Source: Burkholderiales bacterium (GTDB lineage Bacteria > Pseudomonadota > Gammaproteobacteria > Burkholderiales > JABEVD01). Taken from it: 32,604 bases of DNA. The stretch covers positions 1 through 32,604 of the forward strand of contig JAIELG010000011.1 of NCBI GenBank assembly GCA_019753155.1, read 5' to 3'. The position numbers and the translations under genes were made by a program. Positions 7,596 through 16,617 of the stretch are shown one piece after another. Position 1 is the first letter of the stretch, and each line of letters starts with the position of its first letter. The notes under the pieces were generated by a model. That model was not told the origin of the DNA, ran no database searches, and saw only the letters and a list, made by a program, of their open reading frames with translations.

Positions 7596-9263
7596 ATGCT
7601 CGATTTAATGCAAAAATGCCAAACTGATATGGATTGCTGTTTGTCGGATTTTACCGTGCGACTTGATGTGCACGGCATGGTCCGCGATGTTGCTTCCGCA
7701 TCGTTTCTCGAAGCCTCGTGGGAGTTGATCGGAGCGCCATTCACCAGCCTGATCCATCCCGATGATGCCGGCAAGTTCGAGCGGGCGCAGGAGGCGGCGT
7801 TGTTCCTGGAAAAAAAACAATCGTTCGTTTGCAGGCTCCTGAGGCGGGGGACGTTGCCGGTATGGGTCGATTGCCATATGATCCGCCTGCCCGTCATCAC
7901 CCCACCCGAATTCATCCTGATCGCTTTCGACGTTTCGCACTGGCAGGACGACGGGAACAGGGTATCCCATCTCGCCACCCACGATCCTCTGACTGCCCTG
8001 CCCAACAGGCTGCTGCTCAACGACCGCATCACGGTCACTATCGCATCCGTGCAAAGAAACCAGCAGCCCGGATTCGCGCTGCTGCTGCTCGATCTCGACG
8101 GTTTCAAGAAAATCAACGATTCCCTGGGGTATCTCGGAGGAGACGAGCTGGTCAAGGCAATTGCCGGGAGAATGAAGTTGCTCGTCAGGGAAAGCGATAC
8201 GGTGGCCCGCATCGGCGGAGACGAGTTCGCGTTCGTCCTGGGGGGGATCGGCAAGGAAAGGGAAGTGGAAGTCGTCGCAAGGAAAATATTGAACGCCATG
8301 CATCGCCCATTTCGCATCGATGGGAGAAGCATTTACATCAGCGCGAGCATCGGTGCCGCGATTTACCCGGAGCACGGCAAGGAGCCGGTATCGCTGTTCA
8401 AGCATGCCGAAATGGCCATGTACAGCGCCAAGGATCTCGGGGGAAACTGCTGGCGGCTTTACGACAGCGAAGCCAACCCCGAGACGGTCGACGTTTCAAT
8501 GGAATCCGCGATGCACGAAGGCATACGGAACGGCGAATTCCTGCTCCATTACCAGCCCATATTTTGCGCGGTCACCGGAAAATTGAAGGGGGCGGAAGCC
8601 TTGATGCGATGGGAAAGTCCCGAGAAGGGACCGACTTCTCCCGCAGTGTTCATTCCGCTTGCCGAGAGCAACGGTCTTATCGAACTGCTCGGGAAGTGGG
8701 CGCTGCGCATGGCCTGCTATCAGGCGAAACAATGGCAGGGGGAGTACCCTGATTTTTATGTATCGGTAAACGTCTCTCCGAGGCAATTCAGGCAGGAAGG
8801 CTTGCTGGATTCGATCAAGAGAGCCCTCGACGAAACGGGGCTTTCCCCTTCCAGCCTGATGCTCGAGATCACCGAAGGCGTTCTGATGCAGGATCCTGAA
8901 AGGGCGGGGGCGATCCTGAACGAACTGCGTTCATGCGGGGTCAGGATTGCCATCGACGATTTTGGCACGGGGTATTCCTCGCTCGCCTACCTCAGGAAAT
9001 TCCCCCTTTCCGTTCTCAAGATCGACAAGTCGTTCGTGGACGAACTGCCCCATTGCGAAGAAGATGTCGCCATCATATCGGCGGTGTTGAGTCTCGCCCG
9101 GGGACTTGGCCTGTCTGTCGTTGCAGAGGGCGTCGAACTGGAGGAACAGCTTCAGTTCCTGGCTTCGAGAGGCTGCGATCTGATTCAAGGGTATCTCAAG
9201 GGAAGGCCCATGAACGGTATCGCATTTCGGGAAAAATTTTTGTCCAATGCATGCAATGAATGA
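7596..9263 (+). CDS. PAS-GGDEF-EAL cyclic-di-GMP turnover protein
   Basis: A 555-aa cytoplasmic protein. A PAS-like sensor (about residues 15-118) is followed by a GGDEF domain (about 125-290) and an EAL domain (about 300-550). The synthase motif GGDEF (207-211) is intact, and the inhibitory I-site R198xxD201 stands exactly five residues before it. The phosphodiesterase side keeps EAL (334-336), VNVSPRQF, LEITEG, DDFGTGYSS, the Lys in LKIDKSF, AEGVE and the Gln of IQGYLKGRP. Both activities are therefore possible, with direction probably set by the PAS ligand. An in-frame TTG six bases upstream overlaps the previous stop; I chose the ATG. Translation is likely coupled to the CobD/CbiB-family gene. 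Confidence 0.93.
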   Translation: MLDLMQKCQTDMDCCLSDFTVRLDVHGMVRDVASASFLEASWELIGAPFTSLIHPDDAGKFERAQEAALFLEKKQSFVCRLLRRGTLPVWVDCHMIRLPVITPPEFILIAFDVSHWQDDGNRVSHLATHDPLTALPNRLLLNDRITVTIASVQRNQQPGFALLLLDLDGFKKINDSLGYLGGDELVKAIAGRMKLLVRESDTVARIGGDEFAFVLGGIGKEREVEVVARKILNAMHRPFRIDGRSIYISASIGAAIYPEHGKEPVSLFKHAEMAMYSAKDLGGNCWRLYDSEANPETVDVSMESAMHEGIRNGEFLLHYQPIFCAVTGKLKGAEALMRWESPEKGPTSPAVFIPLAESNGLIELLGKWALRMACYQAKQWQGEYPDFYVSVNVSPRQFRQEGLLDSIKRALDETGLSPSSLMLEITEGVLMQDPERAGAILNELRSCGVRIAIDDFGTGYSSLAYLRKFPLSVLKIDKSFVDELPHCEEDVAIISAVLSLARGLGLSVVAEGVELEEQLQFLASRGCDLIQGYLKGRPMNGIAFREKFLSNACNE

Positions 9264-10698
9264 AACCAACCTGATCTCGCGTCTGGGAAAAGGGCGCAGC
9301 GAATTTTTCGATCTTTTGTGGAAACGCATGAGCGAGAAAGGCGATTTCCCAGCCTTGTCAGGGGCTGTCCAGGAAATTGTCGAAGCCATGCACGACGAAG
9401 ACCATAATGCATCGGAGCTGACTTCCGCGATTCTGAGCGATTTCGCGCTGACCCAGAAGGTGATCAGGCTCGCCAATTCCGCCATGTATTCCTCCTTGGG
9501 CGGTGAAATCACGACGGTCACCAGAGCGGCGCTGGTTCTCGGGGTCGATGCCATAGGGCATCTTGCCCTGAGCGTGCGCTTCATGGATACCCTGTCCGCT
9601 TCGGTTCCGGATTCGAAGGTGGCGCGGGCGGAAATGGCAAAATCCCTCCTTGCCGGCGATATTGCCCGCAAGATCGCGGCAAAAGCCAATTTGAAGGATA
9701 TCGAGGAAGTGGTCGTCTGCGCCCTCATGCATCATCTGGGCAGGCTGCTCCTGGCATTTTATTTCCCGGTTGAATGGGAAGAAATCACGAAAATTACCGG
9801 CGGGAGTTTCGAAGCTGAAAATACCGCTTCCGAAAAGGTAATCGGCCTGTCCCTGGACGAAATCGCACAGGAAGCGGCCATGCGCTGGCGTCTTCCGGCA
9901 AAGATCGCGGGCAGTATGGCTCACCCTTCCGGAACTTTGGGGACCAGCATTCCCGGTTCGCACGAATGGCTCAGGCTTGTGGCGGGTTTTTCGGGTGAAG
10001 CCGCCGCGATCGTGGCCGAAGGCAAGCCGGGGCTCGATGCTCTCGTCGACAGATATGGAGAGGGCTTGCTCGTGCCGCTGGAGGATATTTCGGAGTCGGT
10101 ATCCACGGCGGTCGCGCACGCAAGGGAAACCGCCTTGCTGATAGAAGATGGAGAGATCGAAGCCCAGGCTGCGGGAAAGCCTGCGAATGCACAGGAGCGC
10201 CTGACCCGGGGAATGGAAAATTTCAGGAGCGCGCTTGTGGAGGGGATGTCTTTCGGCAATGCGCTCAACATGGTGCTTGAAACCTTGTATGGGAGCATGG
10301 GATTCTACCGGGTCGTTGCATTTCTGCGCGACGGCGGAACCCTGAAAGCTCGGGTCGGCTTCGGACAAGGGATGCCCGAAATATTGCCCAAGCTGGCTTT
10401 TCCGGAAACCTATGTGCCGGACGTGTTTCATTTGGCGCTTTCCAGCAATGCGGATATTTTCATCCAGGATATCGCAGATCCGAAAATCTCCGAAAAACTG
10501 CCCATCTGGTTCAGCGCTTCGCTTTCGGACGTGCAGTCCTTTATCCTCCTGCCCCTGTCCTTCAACAAGCAGCCGATCGGCGCATTGTATGGGGATTGGA
10601 AATGCGGCGCTTCCGATATGGTCGAAAAAAACGAACTTGCCCTGATGAGTTCGCTTCGGGACAAATTGATGGGCGTTCTGAATCCCGGCAAGAAGTGA
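9247..10698 (+). CDS. HDOD-domain signalling protein with C-terminal GAF-like domain
   Basis: A 483-aa soluble protein. An HDOD domain covers about residues 20-230, with the typical LTQKVIRLANSA block and the CALMHHLGRLLLAFY region where true HD enzymes carry their metal ligands; HDOD proteins lack catalysis and act as regulatory scaffolds. Residues about 325-475 look like a GAF domain. The gene overlaps the end of the GGDEF-EAL gene by 17 bp. Two ATGs (9247 and 9256) are possible, neither with a strong ribosome binding site, again suggesting coupling. In other bacteria HDOD proteins work in cyclic-di-GMP, motility or stress circuits, which fits the partner gene. Confidence 0.85.
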   Translation: MHAMNETNLISRLGKGRSEFFDLLWKRMSEKGDFPALSGAVQEIVEAMHDEDHNASELTSAILSDFALTQKVIRLANSAMYSSLGGEITTVTRAALVLGVDAIGHLALSVRFMDTLSASVPDSKVARAEMAKSLLAGDIARKIAAKANLKDIEEVVVCALMHHLGRLLLAFYFPVEWEEITKITGGSFEAENTASEKVIGLSLDEIAQEAAMRWRLPAKIAGSMAHPSGTLGTSIPGSHEWLRLVAGFSGEAAAIVAEGKPGLDALVDRYGEGLLVPLEDISESVSTAVAHARETALLIEDGEIEAQAAGKPANAQERLTRGMENFRSALVEGMSFGNALNMVLETLYGSMGFYRVVAFLRDGGTLKARVGFGQGMPEILPKLAFPETYVPDVFHLALSSNADIFIQDIADPKISEKLPIWFSASLSDVQSFILLPLSFNKQPIGALYGDWKCGASDMVEKNELALMSSLRDKLMGVLNPGKK

Positions 10699-11051
10699 AC
10701 CCGTGCAGGCTTTTCATGCTCGGCGGCGTTCCTGAGGACGAAGCCATCGAGATCCGTGAATTGCTGGAGGAGAACGGCATCGATCATTACGAAGTTCCGG
10801 CGAGTTTTCTGGGCATATCGCCTGCATCGATATGGCTGCGCGATGGGGGAGAGTTCCGAAGGGCGAGGGCGCTGATCGATGGCTACCAGATGGAGCGGGA
10901 GAAGCTTGCAAGGAGCGAGTATGAAAGGAGTGGAGGAAAAACCGTTTTCGACGGCATCAGGGCGCATCCAGTTCGTTTTTTCGTCTATATGGCCGCCATC
11001 GCAGTCATCCTTTACCTGTCGTTGAGTCCTTTCCTGAATTTTGGCAAATGA
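10695..11051 (+). CDS. DUF6164-family protein with C-terminal membrane anchor
   Basis: A 118-aa protein matching, from memory, the DUF6164 family: an N-terminal ferredoxin-like region with the block GVPEDEAIEIRELLEENGID, a central RRARALIDGYQ segment, and one C-terminal transmembrane helix (about residues 92-113). Function is unknown. The GTG at 10695 shares GTGA with the stop of the HDOD gene; a later ATG (10716) would remove seven residues from the conserved start. Its last 40 bases overlap the 3' end of the convergent rsgA gene. Confidence 0.75.
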   Translation: MNPCRLFMLGGVPEDEAIEIRELLEENGIDHYEVPASFLGISPASIWLRDGGEFRRARALIDGYQMEREKLARSEYERSGGKTVFDGIRAHPVRFFVYMAAIAVILYLSLSPFLNFGK

Positions 11052-11896
11052 AGCCTTGTCGCAAGCTTTCTGTAAACGGCCATTCGCTTTTCGTTGATCA
11101 GGCCTGATTCGAAGGCCGCGGTTATGGCGCAGGAAGGCTCTTCGAGGTGCATGCAGTTCCTGAATTTGCAATGTCCGAGATAGGGTCTGAATTCGACGAA
11201 AGCATGAGCGATGCGATCCAGGTCAAGATGGTGGAGGCCGAATTCCTGCAGCCCTGGGGAATCGATGATATGGCTTTGGGGGGAAAGATGGAACAGCCTC
11301 GCATGCGTGGTGGTGTGGCGCCCGGAATCGAGCGCGGACGATATTTCCGCGGTTTCCCTCAATGCTTCCGGGATCAGGGTATTGATCAGGGTCGATTTCC
11401 CCATTCCGGACTGGCCGACGAGGACGCTTACCTCTCCATCGAGGAAAGGGAGCAGGGATGAGATATCCTGTTTTGCCGACAGGGTCAGGACGGGATAGCC
11501 GAGTCGACTGTACGGTTCGAGAATTCTTGCGGCAGTCTGGGTAGCTTCGGTCATGTCAGCCTTGTTGAGGAGGATCAATGGCTTGAGACCCTGATCTTCG
11601 GCTGCGATCAGGCAAAGATTCAGGAGTTCTTCGCTGAATGTGGGAACCCCGGCCAGCACGATGATGATCTGGGTAAGATTCGCTGCGATGCGTTTTTCCC
11701 GATAGGCGTCGCTGCGATAGAACAGGGAGGAGCGGGGTTCTATCGATTCGATCACGTCCGCATGGATGTTGACTATATCTCCGACGACCACGTCGCTTTT
11801 CTTTCCGCGCCTCAGACAGGAGCGGATTTTGCCTTCGATTTCGACGGAATACAGCCTGCCGTAGGCTGCGACGACCTGTCCCTTAAGCGCTTTCAA
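11012..11896 (-). CDS. rsgA: Small-subunit ribosome maturation GTPase RsgA
   Basis: A 294-aa circularly permuted GTPase that checks late 30S maturation. An N-terminal OB-fold occupies about residues 5-60. The G motifs follow in permuted order: NKAD (111-114, G4), the GQSGMGKST P-loop (161-169, G1), then DSPG (212-215, G3). The C-terminal zinc site is C243, C248, H250, C256. I place the start at a TTG whose bases overlap the phhB stop as TTGA, giving MKALKGQVVA; the frame runs 90 bp further upstream, but that part is phhB sequence in another frame. No good Shine-Dalgarno is present, so coupling to phhB is likely. It overlaps the convergent DUF6164 gene by 40 bp. Confidence 0.93.
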   Translation of the reverse strand: MKALKGQVVAAYGRLYSVEIEGKIRSCLRRGKKSDVVVGDIVNIHADVIESIEPRSSLFYRSDAYREKRIAANLTQIIIVLAGVPTFSEELLNLCLIAAEDQGLKPLILLNKADMTEATQTAARILEPYSRLGYPVLTLSAKQDISSLLPFLDGEVSVLVGQSGMGKSTLINTLIPEALRETAEISSALDSGRHTTTHARLFHLSPQSHIIDSPGLQEFGLHHLDLDRIAHAFVEFRPYLGHCKFRNCMHLEEPSCAITAAFESGLINEKRMAVYRKLATRLHLPKFRKGLNDR

Positions 11897-12225
11897 ACGG
11901 AAAGCAATGCATCGATTTTTGCAGCGCAGATGAAATCGTTCTCGGAAAGCCCGCCTATCGCATGGGTGGAATATTCGATGCGGCACTGGTTGTAGCCGAC
12001 GTAAATATCCGGGTGATGATCTTCCCTGTGCGAAATCCAGGCCGTCATGTTCACGAACGCCATTGTTTCATAATAATTTTTGAAAGCATAGGTTTTTCGG
12101 ATCGCATTGCCTGCGAACTCCCATCCCTCGAGCTTTCGCAAAAGGCCTGTGATTTCATCATCCCCGAGAGGCGGTATCCCGCCCTCGCAGGGCCTGCATT
12201 TTTTTCGATCAAGAGAGCATTCCAT
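11893..12225 (-). CDS. phhB: Pterin-4a-carbinolamine dehydratase
   Basis: A 110-aa PCD/DCoH-type enzyme that dehydrates 4a-hydroxytetrahydrobiopterin and recycles the cofactor of aromatic amino acid hydroxylases. The active-site pattern is present: H66-R-E-D-H70-H71-P72, then Y78, H88 and D97. No phenylalanine hydroxylase gene is in the window, so the pterin partner is not evident; bacterial members may also serve folate or molybdopterin metabolism. The N-terminus carries Cys-rich residues (C3, C10, C13) not typical of the core fold. It lies 28 bp after the M48 peptidase gene and overlaps rsgA. Confidence 0.9.
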   Translation of the reverse strand: MECSLDRKKCRPCEGGIPPLGDDEITGLLRKLEGWEFAGNAIRKTYAFKNYYETMAFVNMTAWISHREDHHPDIYVGYNQCRIEYSTHAIGGLSENDFICAAKIDALLSV

Positions 12226-12253
12226 TTTCAGCTTCGTTCGAAAGATTCACCCT

Positions 12254-13507
12254 TCAATTATGCATCGCCTTTCTCAAATGCGCTATACGTATCGAAGCCG
12301 GAGGGTGGGAATCGTAGAACACCGAATAAAGCGGATCGGGCGTGAGCGTCTTTGCGCTTTCCCGGTAAAGCTTGGTGAGCGCGCGAACGAGATCTTCCGC
12401 GCCTGCCTGTTTCGCCGCATAAGCGTCGGCTTCGAATTCGTTCCTGCGCGAATAGAAGCTGAGGAGAGGTTTGACCAGGAAGGTGAAACTCGGCGCAACC
12501 AGAAAAAAAAGCAGGAGCGCCATCGCGTCCGTATGGCTGCCTGCATTGAGGCCGTCGAAAAACCATGCCTCGGTCCTGATATGACCGAGCGCCCAGAGAA
12601 AGACGAGACTGAGCGCGAAAGTGAGGACTATGCGCTTGACGATGTGATGGCGGCTGAAATGCCCGAGTTCGTGGGCGAGAACGGCCTCGACTTCCGGTTC
12701 ATCCAGGTTGTTCAGCAGGGTGTCGAAGAAAACGATGCGCTTGGTCTTGCCGAATCCGGTGAAGTAGGCATTTGCATGGCTGCTGCGGCTCGATCCGTCC
12801 ATCACGAACAGGCCGCCGGTCTTGAACCCGCATTTTTCGAGCAGACGCTCGATTCTGCGCTTCATGGCGGATTCATCCAGCGGCTTGAATTTATTGAATA
12901 AAGGGGCAATCCAGGTCGGATAGACGGCGAGGATGACGAGGTTGAAAACCATCCAGGCGAGCCACGCTTCCCACCACCAGTCCTCCCCTATTTCCGCCAT
13001 GAGCCAGAGGATGCCCGATATCAGGGGAAGGCCGAGGAGCGCAGCCAGGAAGATTTTCTTCAGGATGTCGAGAATGAACAGCCTGGGAGTCATCTTGTTG
13101 AAGCCGTATCGGGTTTCGATGATGAATGTCTTGTACAGGGCGATGGGCAATTCCATCGTTTCCAGGATCAGCATGGCGCTTGCGATGAGACCCATTCCCT
13201 GCAGCATGGGGTTGGCGGTCCATCCCACCCAGAATTTGCCCATCATCGCAAGACCGCCGCCCAGGGTGAACCAGAGCACCAGCAGCGTCTCGATGAAGTC
13301 CGATGCGAGACTGACAAGGGCATTCGACGAAGTATAATCCGCCGCCTTCATGTGCTCTTCGATGGAGACCCGATCCCTGAAATCCTCCGGGACAGTGTTT
13401 TTCATTGCACGGATATGCCTGATATGCCGCAACCCCAGCCACAGTTTGACGAGAAACGTGGACAGCAATGCCGTTATGAATATTTTTTCGAAAATTTGTT
13501 CGGTCAT
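12254..13507 (-). CDS. Ste24/HtpX-type M48 membrane metallopeptidase
   Basis: A 417-aa membrane zinc peptidase of family M48A (CAAX prenyl protease 1/Ste24-like). HELGH at 279-283 supplies two zinc ligands and the catalytic Glu; the EFEAD segment (E357 to D361) supplies the third ligand. About seven hydrophobic segments lie at residues 5-25, 70-90, 105-122, 150-172, 180-202, 292-310 and 328-348. Bacteria lack prenylated CAAX substrates, so its role is probably membrane-protein quality control. An in-frame GTG 30 bp upstream is possible, but the ATG at 13507 gives the family's usual N-terminus. It diverges from orn across a 55-bp gap. Confidence 0.92.
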   Translation of the reverse strand: MTEQIFEKIFITALLSTFLVKLWLGLRHIRHIRAMKNTVPEDFRDRVSIEEHMKAADYTSSNALVSLASDFIETLLVLWFTLGGGLAMMGKFWVGWTANPMLQGMGLIASAMLILETMELPIALYKTFIIETRYGFNKMTPRLFILDILKKIFLAALLGLPLISGILWLMAEIGEDWWWEAWLAWMVFNLVILAVYPTWIAPLFNKFKPLDESAMKRRIERLLEKCGFKTGGLFVMDGSSRSSHANAYFTGFGKTKRIVFFDTLLNNLDEPEVEAVLAHELGHFSRHHIVKRIVLTFALSLVFLWALGHIRTEAWFFDGLNAGSHTDAMALLLFFLVAPSFTFLVKPLLSFYSRRNEFEADAYAAKQAGAEDLVRALTKLYRESAKTLTPDPLYSVFYDSHPPASIRIAHLRKAMHN

Positions 13508-13562
13508 CTGGATGACGTAAAAGGGTGTATATGACACAATTCAGGATTTTTCAGGGGCAATT

Positions 13563-14108
13563 ATGGCACAAGACAGCAATCGACTCATCTGGATCGACAT
13601 GGAAATGAGCGGATTGAATCCAGAAATCGACAGGATCCTTGAAGTCGCCCTGGTTGTGACCGACGCCGAGTTGAATGTGCTTGCCGAAGCTCCGGTGCTC
13701 GTGGTGTTCCAGAATGATGCCGTTCTCGATGGCATGGATGGCTGGAACAAATCCACTCATGCCAAATCGGGATTGATCGAAAAAATCAGGGCGTCCAGGC
13801 TCGACGAGGCGGCTGTCGAGTCCGCCATGATCGCTTTTCTCGAGCCTCATGTTCCCAAGGGTAGTTCTCCCATGTGCGGCAACTCGATCTGCCAGGACAG
13901 GCGCTTTCTCGCCAAATCCATGCCCAGACTCGAGGCTTATTTCCACTACCGCAACCTGGATGTGAGCACGTTGAAGGAGCTTGGCAAGCGCTGGAAACCC
14001 GCGCTTGCCGATGGGTTCAAGAAGCACAACAAGCACGAGGCGCTGGCGGATATCCATGAATCGATCGAGGAATTGAAATATTACAGGGAAAATTTCATCA
14101 AAGCTTGA
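13563..14108 (+). CDS. orn: Oligoribonuclease
   Basis: A 181-aa DEDDh 3'-5' exonuclease that degrades 2-5 nt RNAs, and in particular the linear dinucleotide pGpG left when EAL enzymes open cyclic-di-GMP. The catalytic residues D12, E14, D112, H158 and D163 are all present in their usual contexts ([27 protein letters not shown]). Length is standard. AGGGG lies before the ATG. Its pGpG role connects it to the GGDEF-EAL and HD-GYP genes in this window, although it is not in an operon with them. Confidence 0.96.
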   Translation: MAQDSNRLIWIDMEMSGLNPEIDRILEVALVVTDAELNVLAEAPVLVVFQNDAVLDGMDGWNKSTHAKSGLIEKIRASRLDEAAVESAMIAFLEPHVPKGSSPMCGNSICQDRRFLAKSMPRLEAYFHYRNLDVSTLKELGKRWKPALADGFKKHNKHEALADIHESIEELKYYRENFIKA

Positions 14109-14211
14109 TGAAACGGGCTTGCAAAATCCGGGAATTTGTTTAAGAATGTCGTCTATCCTGTGAATATTTCAGGGTTATCTGTTTTTTGCATGGCAGGAAG
14201 GAGGGGGCTCA

Positions 14212-15129
14212 ATGAAAATTCTGATCGTCTTGTGCGCCGTTTCCGGTCTCCTGTTGTCAGGCAGCGCGAATGCCGCGCATCACCACCATCGTCACCATAA
14301 AGCCCATTTCGTCAAGGCATCCTACAAGGATCCGCACGGATTTCACAGCGCGGCGCAACCCAGACTCGCTTCCTATGCCGCTGTGATTTACGACGAGAAG
14401 AACGGCGAAGAACTGTACGCCAAGAATAACGATGCTGTGGTGCCGATCGCATCCATCACCAAACTGATGACGGCCATGGTGATGCTGGACGCACAGCTCC
14501 CGATGGACGAAGTGCTGAGGATAGACGACGAGGACGTGGATAATCTCAGGCATTCCTCGTCCAGGTTGCCGGTGGGCACGAGGCTCAAACGCAGCGAAAT
14601 GCTGAGGCTTGCGCTGATGTCTTCCGAAAACCGTGCGGCTGCCGCGCTCGGATACAACTATCCCGGCGGGATCGAGGCTTTTGTCAGGAAAATGAACGAG
14701 AAGGCGAAAGAGCTGGGCATGGAGCATACCCATTTCGTCGATTCTTCCGGGCTGCATAGCGAAAATGTCTCGACTGCCGCAGACCTCGTGAGAATGGTCG
14801 AAGCGGCATACCAGTACCGGGAGATTCGCGAAGATACGACCACTTCGACCCATGAAGTCATGCTGCCCAGGAGCGAGCGCGTACTCCAGTACAACAACTC
14901 GAACGCGCTGGTGAAATACAAAGCCAGCAACGACTGGCATATCGGTCTTTCCAAGACCGGCTTTACCAACGATGCGGGTCACTGCCTCGTGATGCACAGC
15001 ACCATTGCCGAGAAACCTGTCGTCATCGTCCTGCTCGATTCCATGGGAAGCGAAACCAGGATAGGGGATGCCAACCGTATCAGGAAGTGGCTGGAAAGTC
15101 GCGCCAATTCCAGAAAAGATTTCAGCTGA
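14212..15129 (+). CDS. pbpG: Periplasmic D-alanyl-D-alanine endopeptidase (PbpG/PBP7-like)
   Basis: A 305-aa peptidase of family S11 that cleaves D,D-crosslinks in peptidoglycan. A signal peptide covers residues 1-21 (hydrophobic core, then SANA). The active-site triad is intact: S81-I-T-K84, S138-E-N140 and K248-T-G250. Directly after the signal peptide is a histidine cluster (HHHHRHHKAH, 23-32) that I do not expect in this family and that may bind metal. AGGAGGGG before the ATG is a very strong ribosome binding site. TTGCAA-N17-AAGAAT in the 103-bp gap after orn is a possible promoter. Its 3' end overlaps coaBC by 8 bp, tail to tail. Confidence 0.92.
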   Translation: MKILIVLCAVSGLLLSGSANAAHHHHRHHKAHFVKASYKDPHGFHSAAQPRLASYAAVIYDEKNGEELYAKNNDAVVPIASITKLMTAMVMLDAQLPMDEVLRIDDEDVDNLRHSSSRLPVGTRLKRSEMLRLALMSSENRAAAALGYNYPGGIEAFVRKMNEKAKELGMEHTHFVDSSGLHSENVSTAADLVRMVEAAYQYREIREDTTTSTHEVMLPRSERVLQYNNSNALVKYKASNDWHIGLSKTGFTNDAGHCLVMHSTIAEKPVVIVLLDSMGSETRIGDANRIRKWLESRANSRKDFS

Positions 15130-16264
15130 GCGCCCCGGCGATTTCCTTCATGAGCTGAACTGCCAGGACGGTTTTGGTTGCGCGCGGCAGCTTTTTCGAG
15201 CCGCTCGCGCTGAAAAGCGTAATTTCGTTGTCATCGTTCCCCATTGCATCCTGCACGAGATTCCCGACAAGCATGGGGATGTTCTTTCCATTGAGCTTGG
15301 CGCGGGCATGATCTTCCAGATGGTCGGTCTCGGCGGCGAACCCTACGCAAAAAGGCGGATTCGGCAAATTCGCGACTTCGAGGAGGATGTCGGGGTTGGG
15401 TTCGAGTTCGAGGATCAGTCTGCCGTTCTTCTTGATCTTGAATGCGCTCGGGTTTGCGACACGATAGTCGGAAACCGCCGCCACGCTCACGAAGATATCG
15501 ATGCCCAGGATGTTCGTCATGACGGCTCCGAACATTTCCTTCGCGCTCGTGACGGGAAGAAATTTCGCGCCCAGAGGCGGGTGAAGACAGGTCGGTCCGG
15601 AGACAAGCGTGACTTCGGCACCTGAATCGATCCCGGCCTGCGCGATCGCATAGCCCATTTTCCCGGAACTCAGGTTCGTGATCGCGCGGACAGGATCGAT
15701 GGCTTCCAGGGTGGGGCCAGCGGTAACGAGAATTCTTTTTCCGGACATGAATTTGGGGGAAAGGCTGGAGAATATTCCGGATGCGATCTCATCGGGTTCG
15801 CTCATCCTGCCCGTTCCCGTTTCACCGCACGCCTGAATGCCGGATTCCGGGCCGATGATATGGACCCCGTCTTTTTCGATTTGAGCCAGATTGCGCCGGG
15901 TGGCCGGATTATCCCACATCTGCCTGTTCATCGCGGGAGCGAGGAACAGTGGGCAATTCCTGGCGAGGCAAAGGGTGGAGAGCAGGTCGTCAGCCAGGCC
16001 ATGCGAGAGTTTCGCGATAAAGTCGGCAGTGGCGGGGGCGATCAGGATCGCATCGGCCTGCCGCGACAGATCGATATGCGCCATGTCGTCCCAGGTGCGG
16101 ACCGGTTTTCCGGAGAGCGTCTGCATGGTGAGCGGCGCGATGAAGCGGGTTGCGGCTTCCGTCATGACGACTTCGACCCCGACGCCTCTTTTTACGATGA
16201 GGCGCAACAGTTCCGCTGACTTGTAGGCCGCGATCCCGCCCGTTATGCCCAGAATGATGTTCAT
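15122..16264 (-). CDS. coaBC: Phosphopantothenoylcysteine decarboxylase/phosphopantothenate-cysteine ligase
   Basis: A 380-aa bifunctional enzyme for two steps of coenzyme A synthesis. Residues 1-170 form the FMN-dependent decarboxylase Coa[11 protein letters not shown] at the start, catalytic H63 in MAHIDL, PAMN (110-113) and C146 in the [10 protein letters not shown] flap. Residues about 176-380 form the CTP-dependent ligase CoaB, with [13 protein letters not shown] and the dimerisation segment [10 protein letters not shown]. The frame is open for 279 bp further upstream across rpmB, but AAGGGAAGAA just before the ATG at 16264 fixes the start. A perfect TATAAT lies at 16289-16284. In many betaproteobacteria dut follows coaBC; here dut is 12 kb away. 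Confidence 0.95.
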   Translation of the reverse strand: MNIILGITGGIAAYKSAELLRLIVKRGVGVEVVMTEAATRFIAPLTMQTLSGKPVRTWDDMAHIDLSRQADAILIAPATADFIAKLSHGLADDLLSTLCLARNCPLFLAPAMNRQMWDNPATRRNLAQIEKDGVHIIGPESGIQACGETGTGRMSEPDEIASGIFSSLSPKFMSGKRILVTAGPTLEAIDPVRAITNLSSGKMGYAIAQAGIDSGAEVTLVSGPTCLHPPLGAKFLPVTSAKEMFGAVMTNILGIDIFVSVAAVSDYRVANPSAFKIKKNGRLILELEPNPDILLEVANLPNPPFCVGFAAETDHLEDHARAKLNGKNIPMLVGNLVQDAMGNDDNEITLFSASGSKKLPRATKTVLAVQLMKEIAGALS

Positions 16265-16283
16265 GTTTCTTCCCTTTTCTGCG

Positions 16284-16289
16284 ATTATA
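16284..16289 (-). promoter_or_regulatory. -10 box of coaBC
   Basis: A perfect TATAAT on the minus strand 20 bp before the coaBC start, in the 97-bp gap shared with the divergent rpmB promoter. No good -35 is visible, and the implied leader is very short. Confidence 0.4.
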
Positions 16290-16301
16290 TCGGAATTTAA
16301 C

Positions 16302-16331
16302 TTGAGCAGTCCTGGGGAAATATGGTATAAA
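16302..16331 (+). promoter_or_regulatory. Sigma-70-type promoter of rpmB-rpmG
   Basis: TTGAGC (16302-16307), an 18-bp spacer, and TATAAA (16326-16331), ending 30 bp before the rpmB ATG. Both hexamers are close to consensus, as expected for a ribosomal protein operon. Confidence 0.6.
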
Positions 16332-16361
16332 TCGTGTTTTTCGGAATTCTGGAGTTGCATT

Positions 16362-16598
16362 ATGGCGCGAGTATGTATCGTCACCGGCAAGAAGCCGATG
16401 GTAGGGAATAATGTTTCCCATGCAAACAACAAGACCAAGCGCAGATTTTTGCCGAATCTGCAAAACCGCAGGTTCTGGGTCGAAAGCGAAAACCGCTGGG
16501 TCAGCATGCGCCTTTCCGGCGCCGGCCTCAGGGTAATCGACAAGAAAGGGATCGATGTTGTCCTTGCCGAGTTGCGCGAGCGCGGCGAAAAAATCTGA
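16362..16598 (+). CDS. rpmB: 50S ribosomal protein L28
   Basis: A 78-aa protein with the standard bL28 sequence from [20 protein letters not shown] through NRRFWVE to the C-terminal [10 protein letters not shown] segment. It belongs to the large subunit near the E-site and is essentially full length. GGAG lies ten bases before the ATG. It is followed by rpmG after 19 bp, the usual proteobacterial pair. Confidence 0.97.
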   Translation: MARVCIVTGKKPMVGNNVSHANNKTKRRFLPNLQNRRFWVESENRWVSMRLSGAGLRVIDKKGIDVVLAELRERGEKI

Positions 16599-16617
16599 AC
16601 TGATTTAGGAGACTCTC

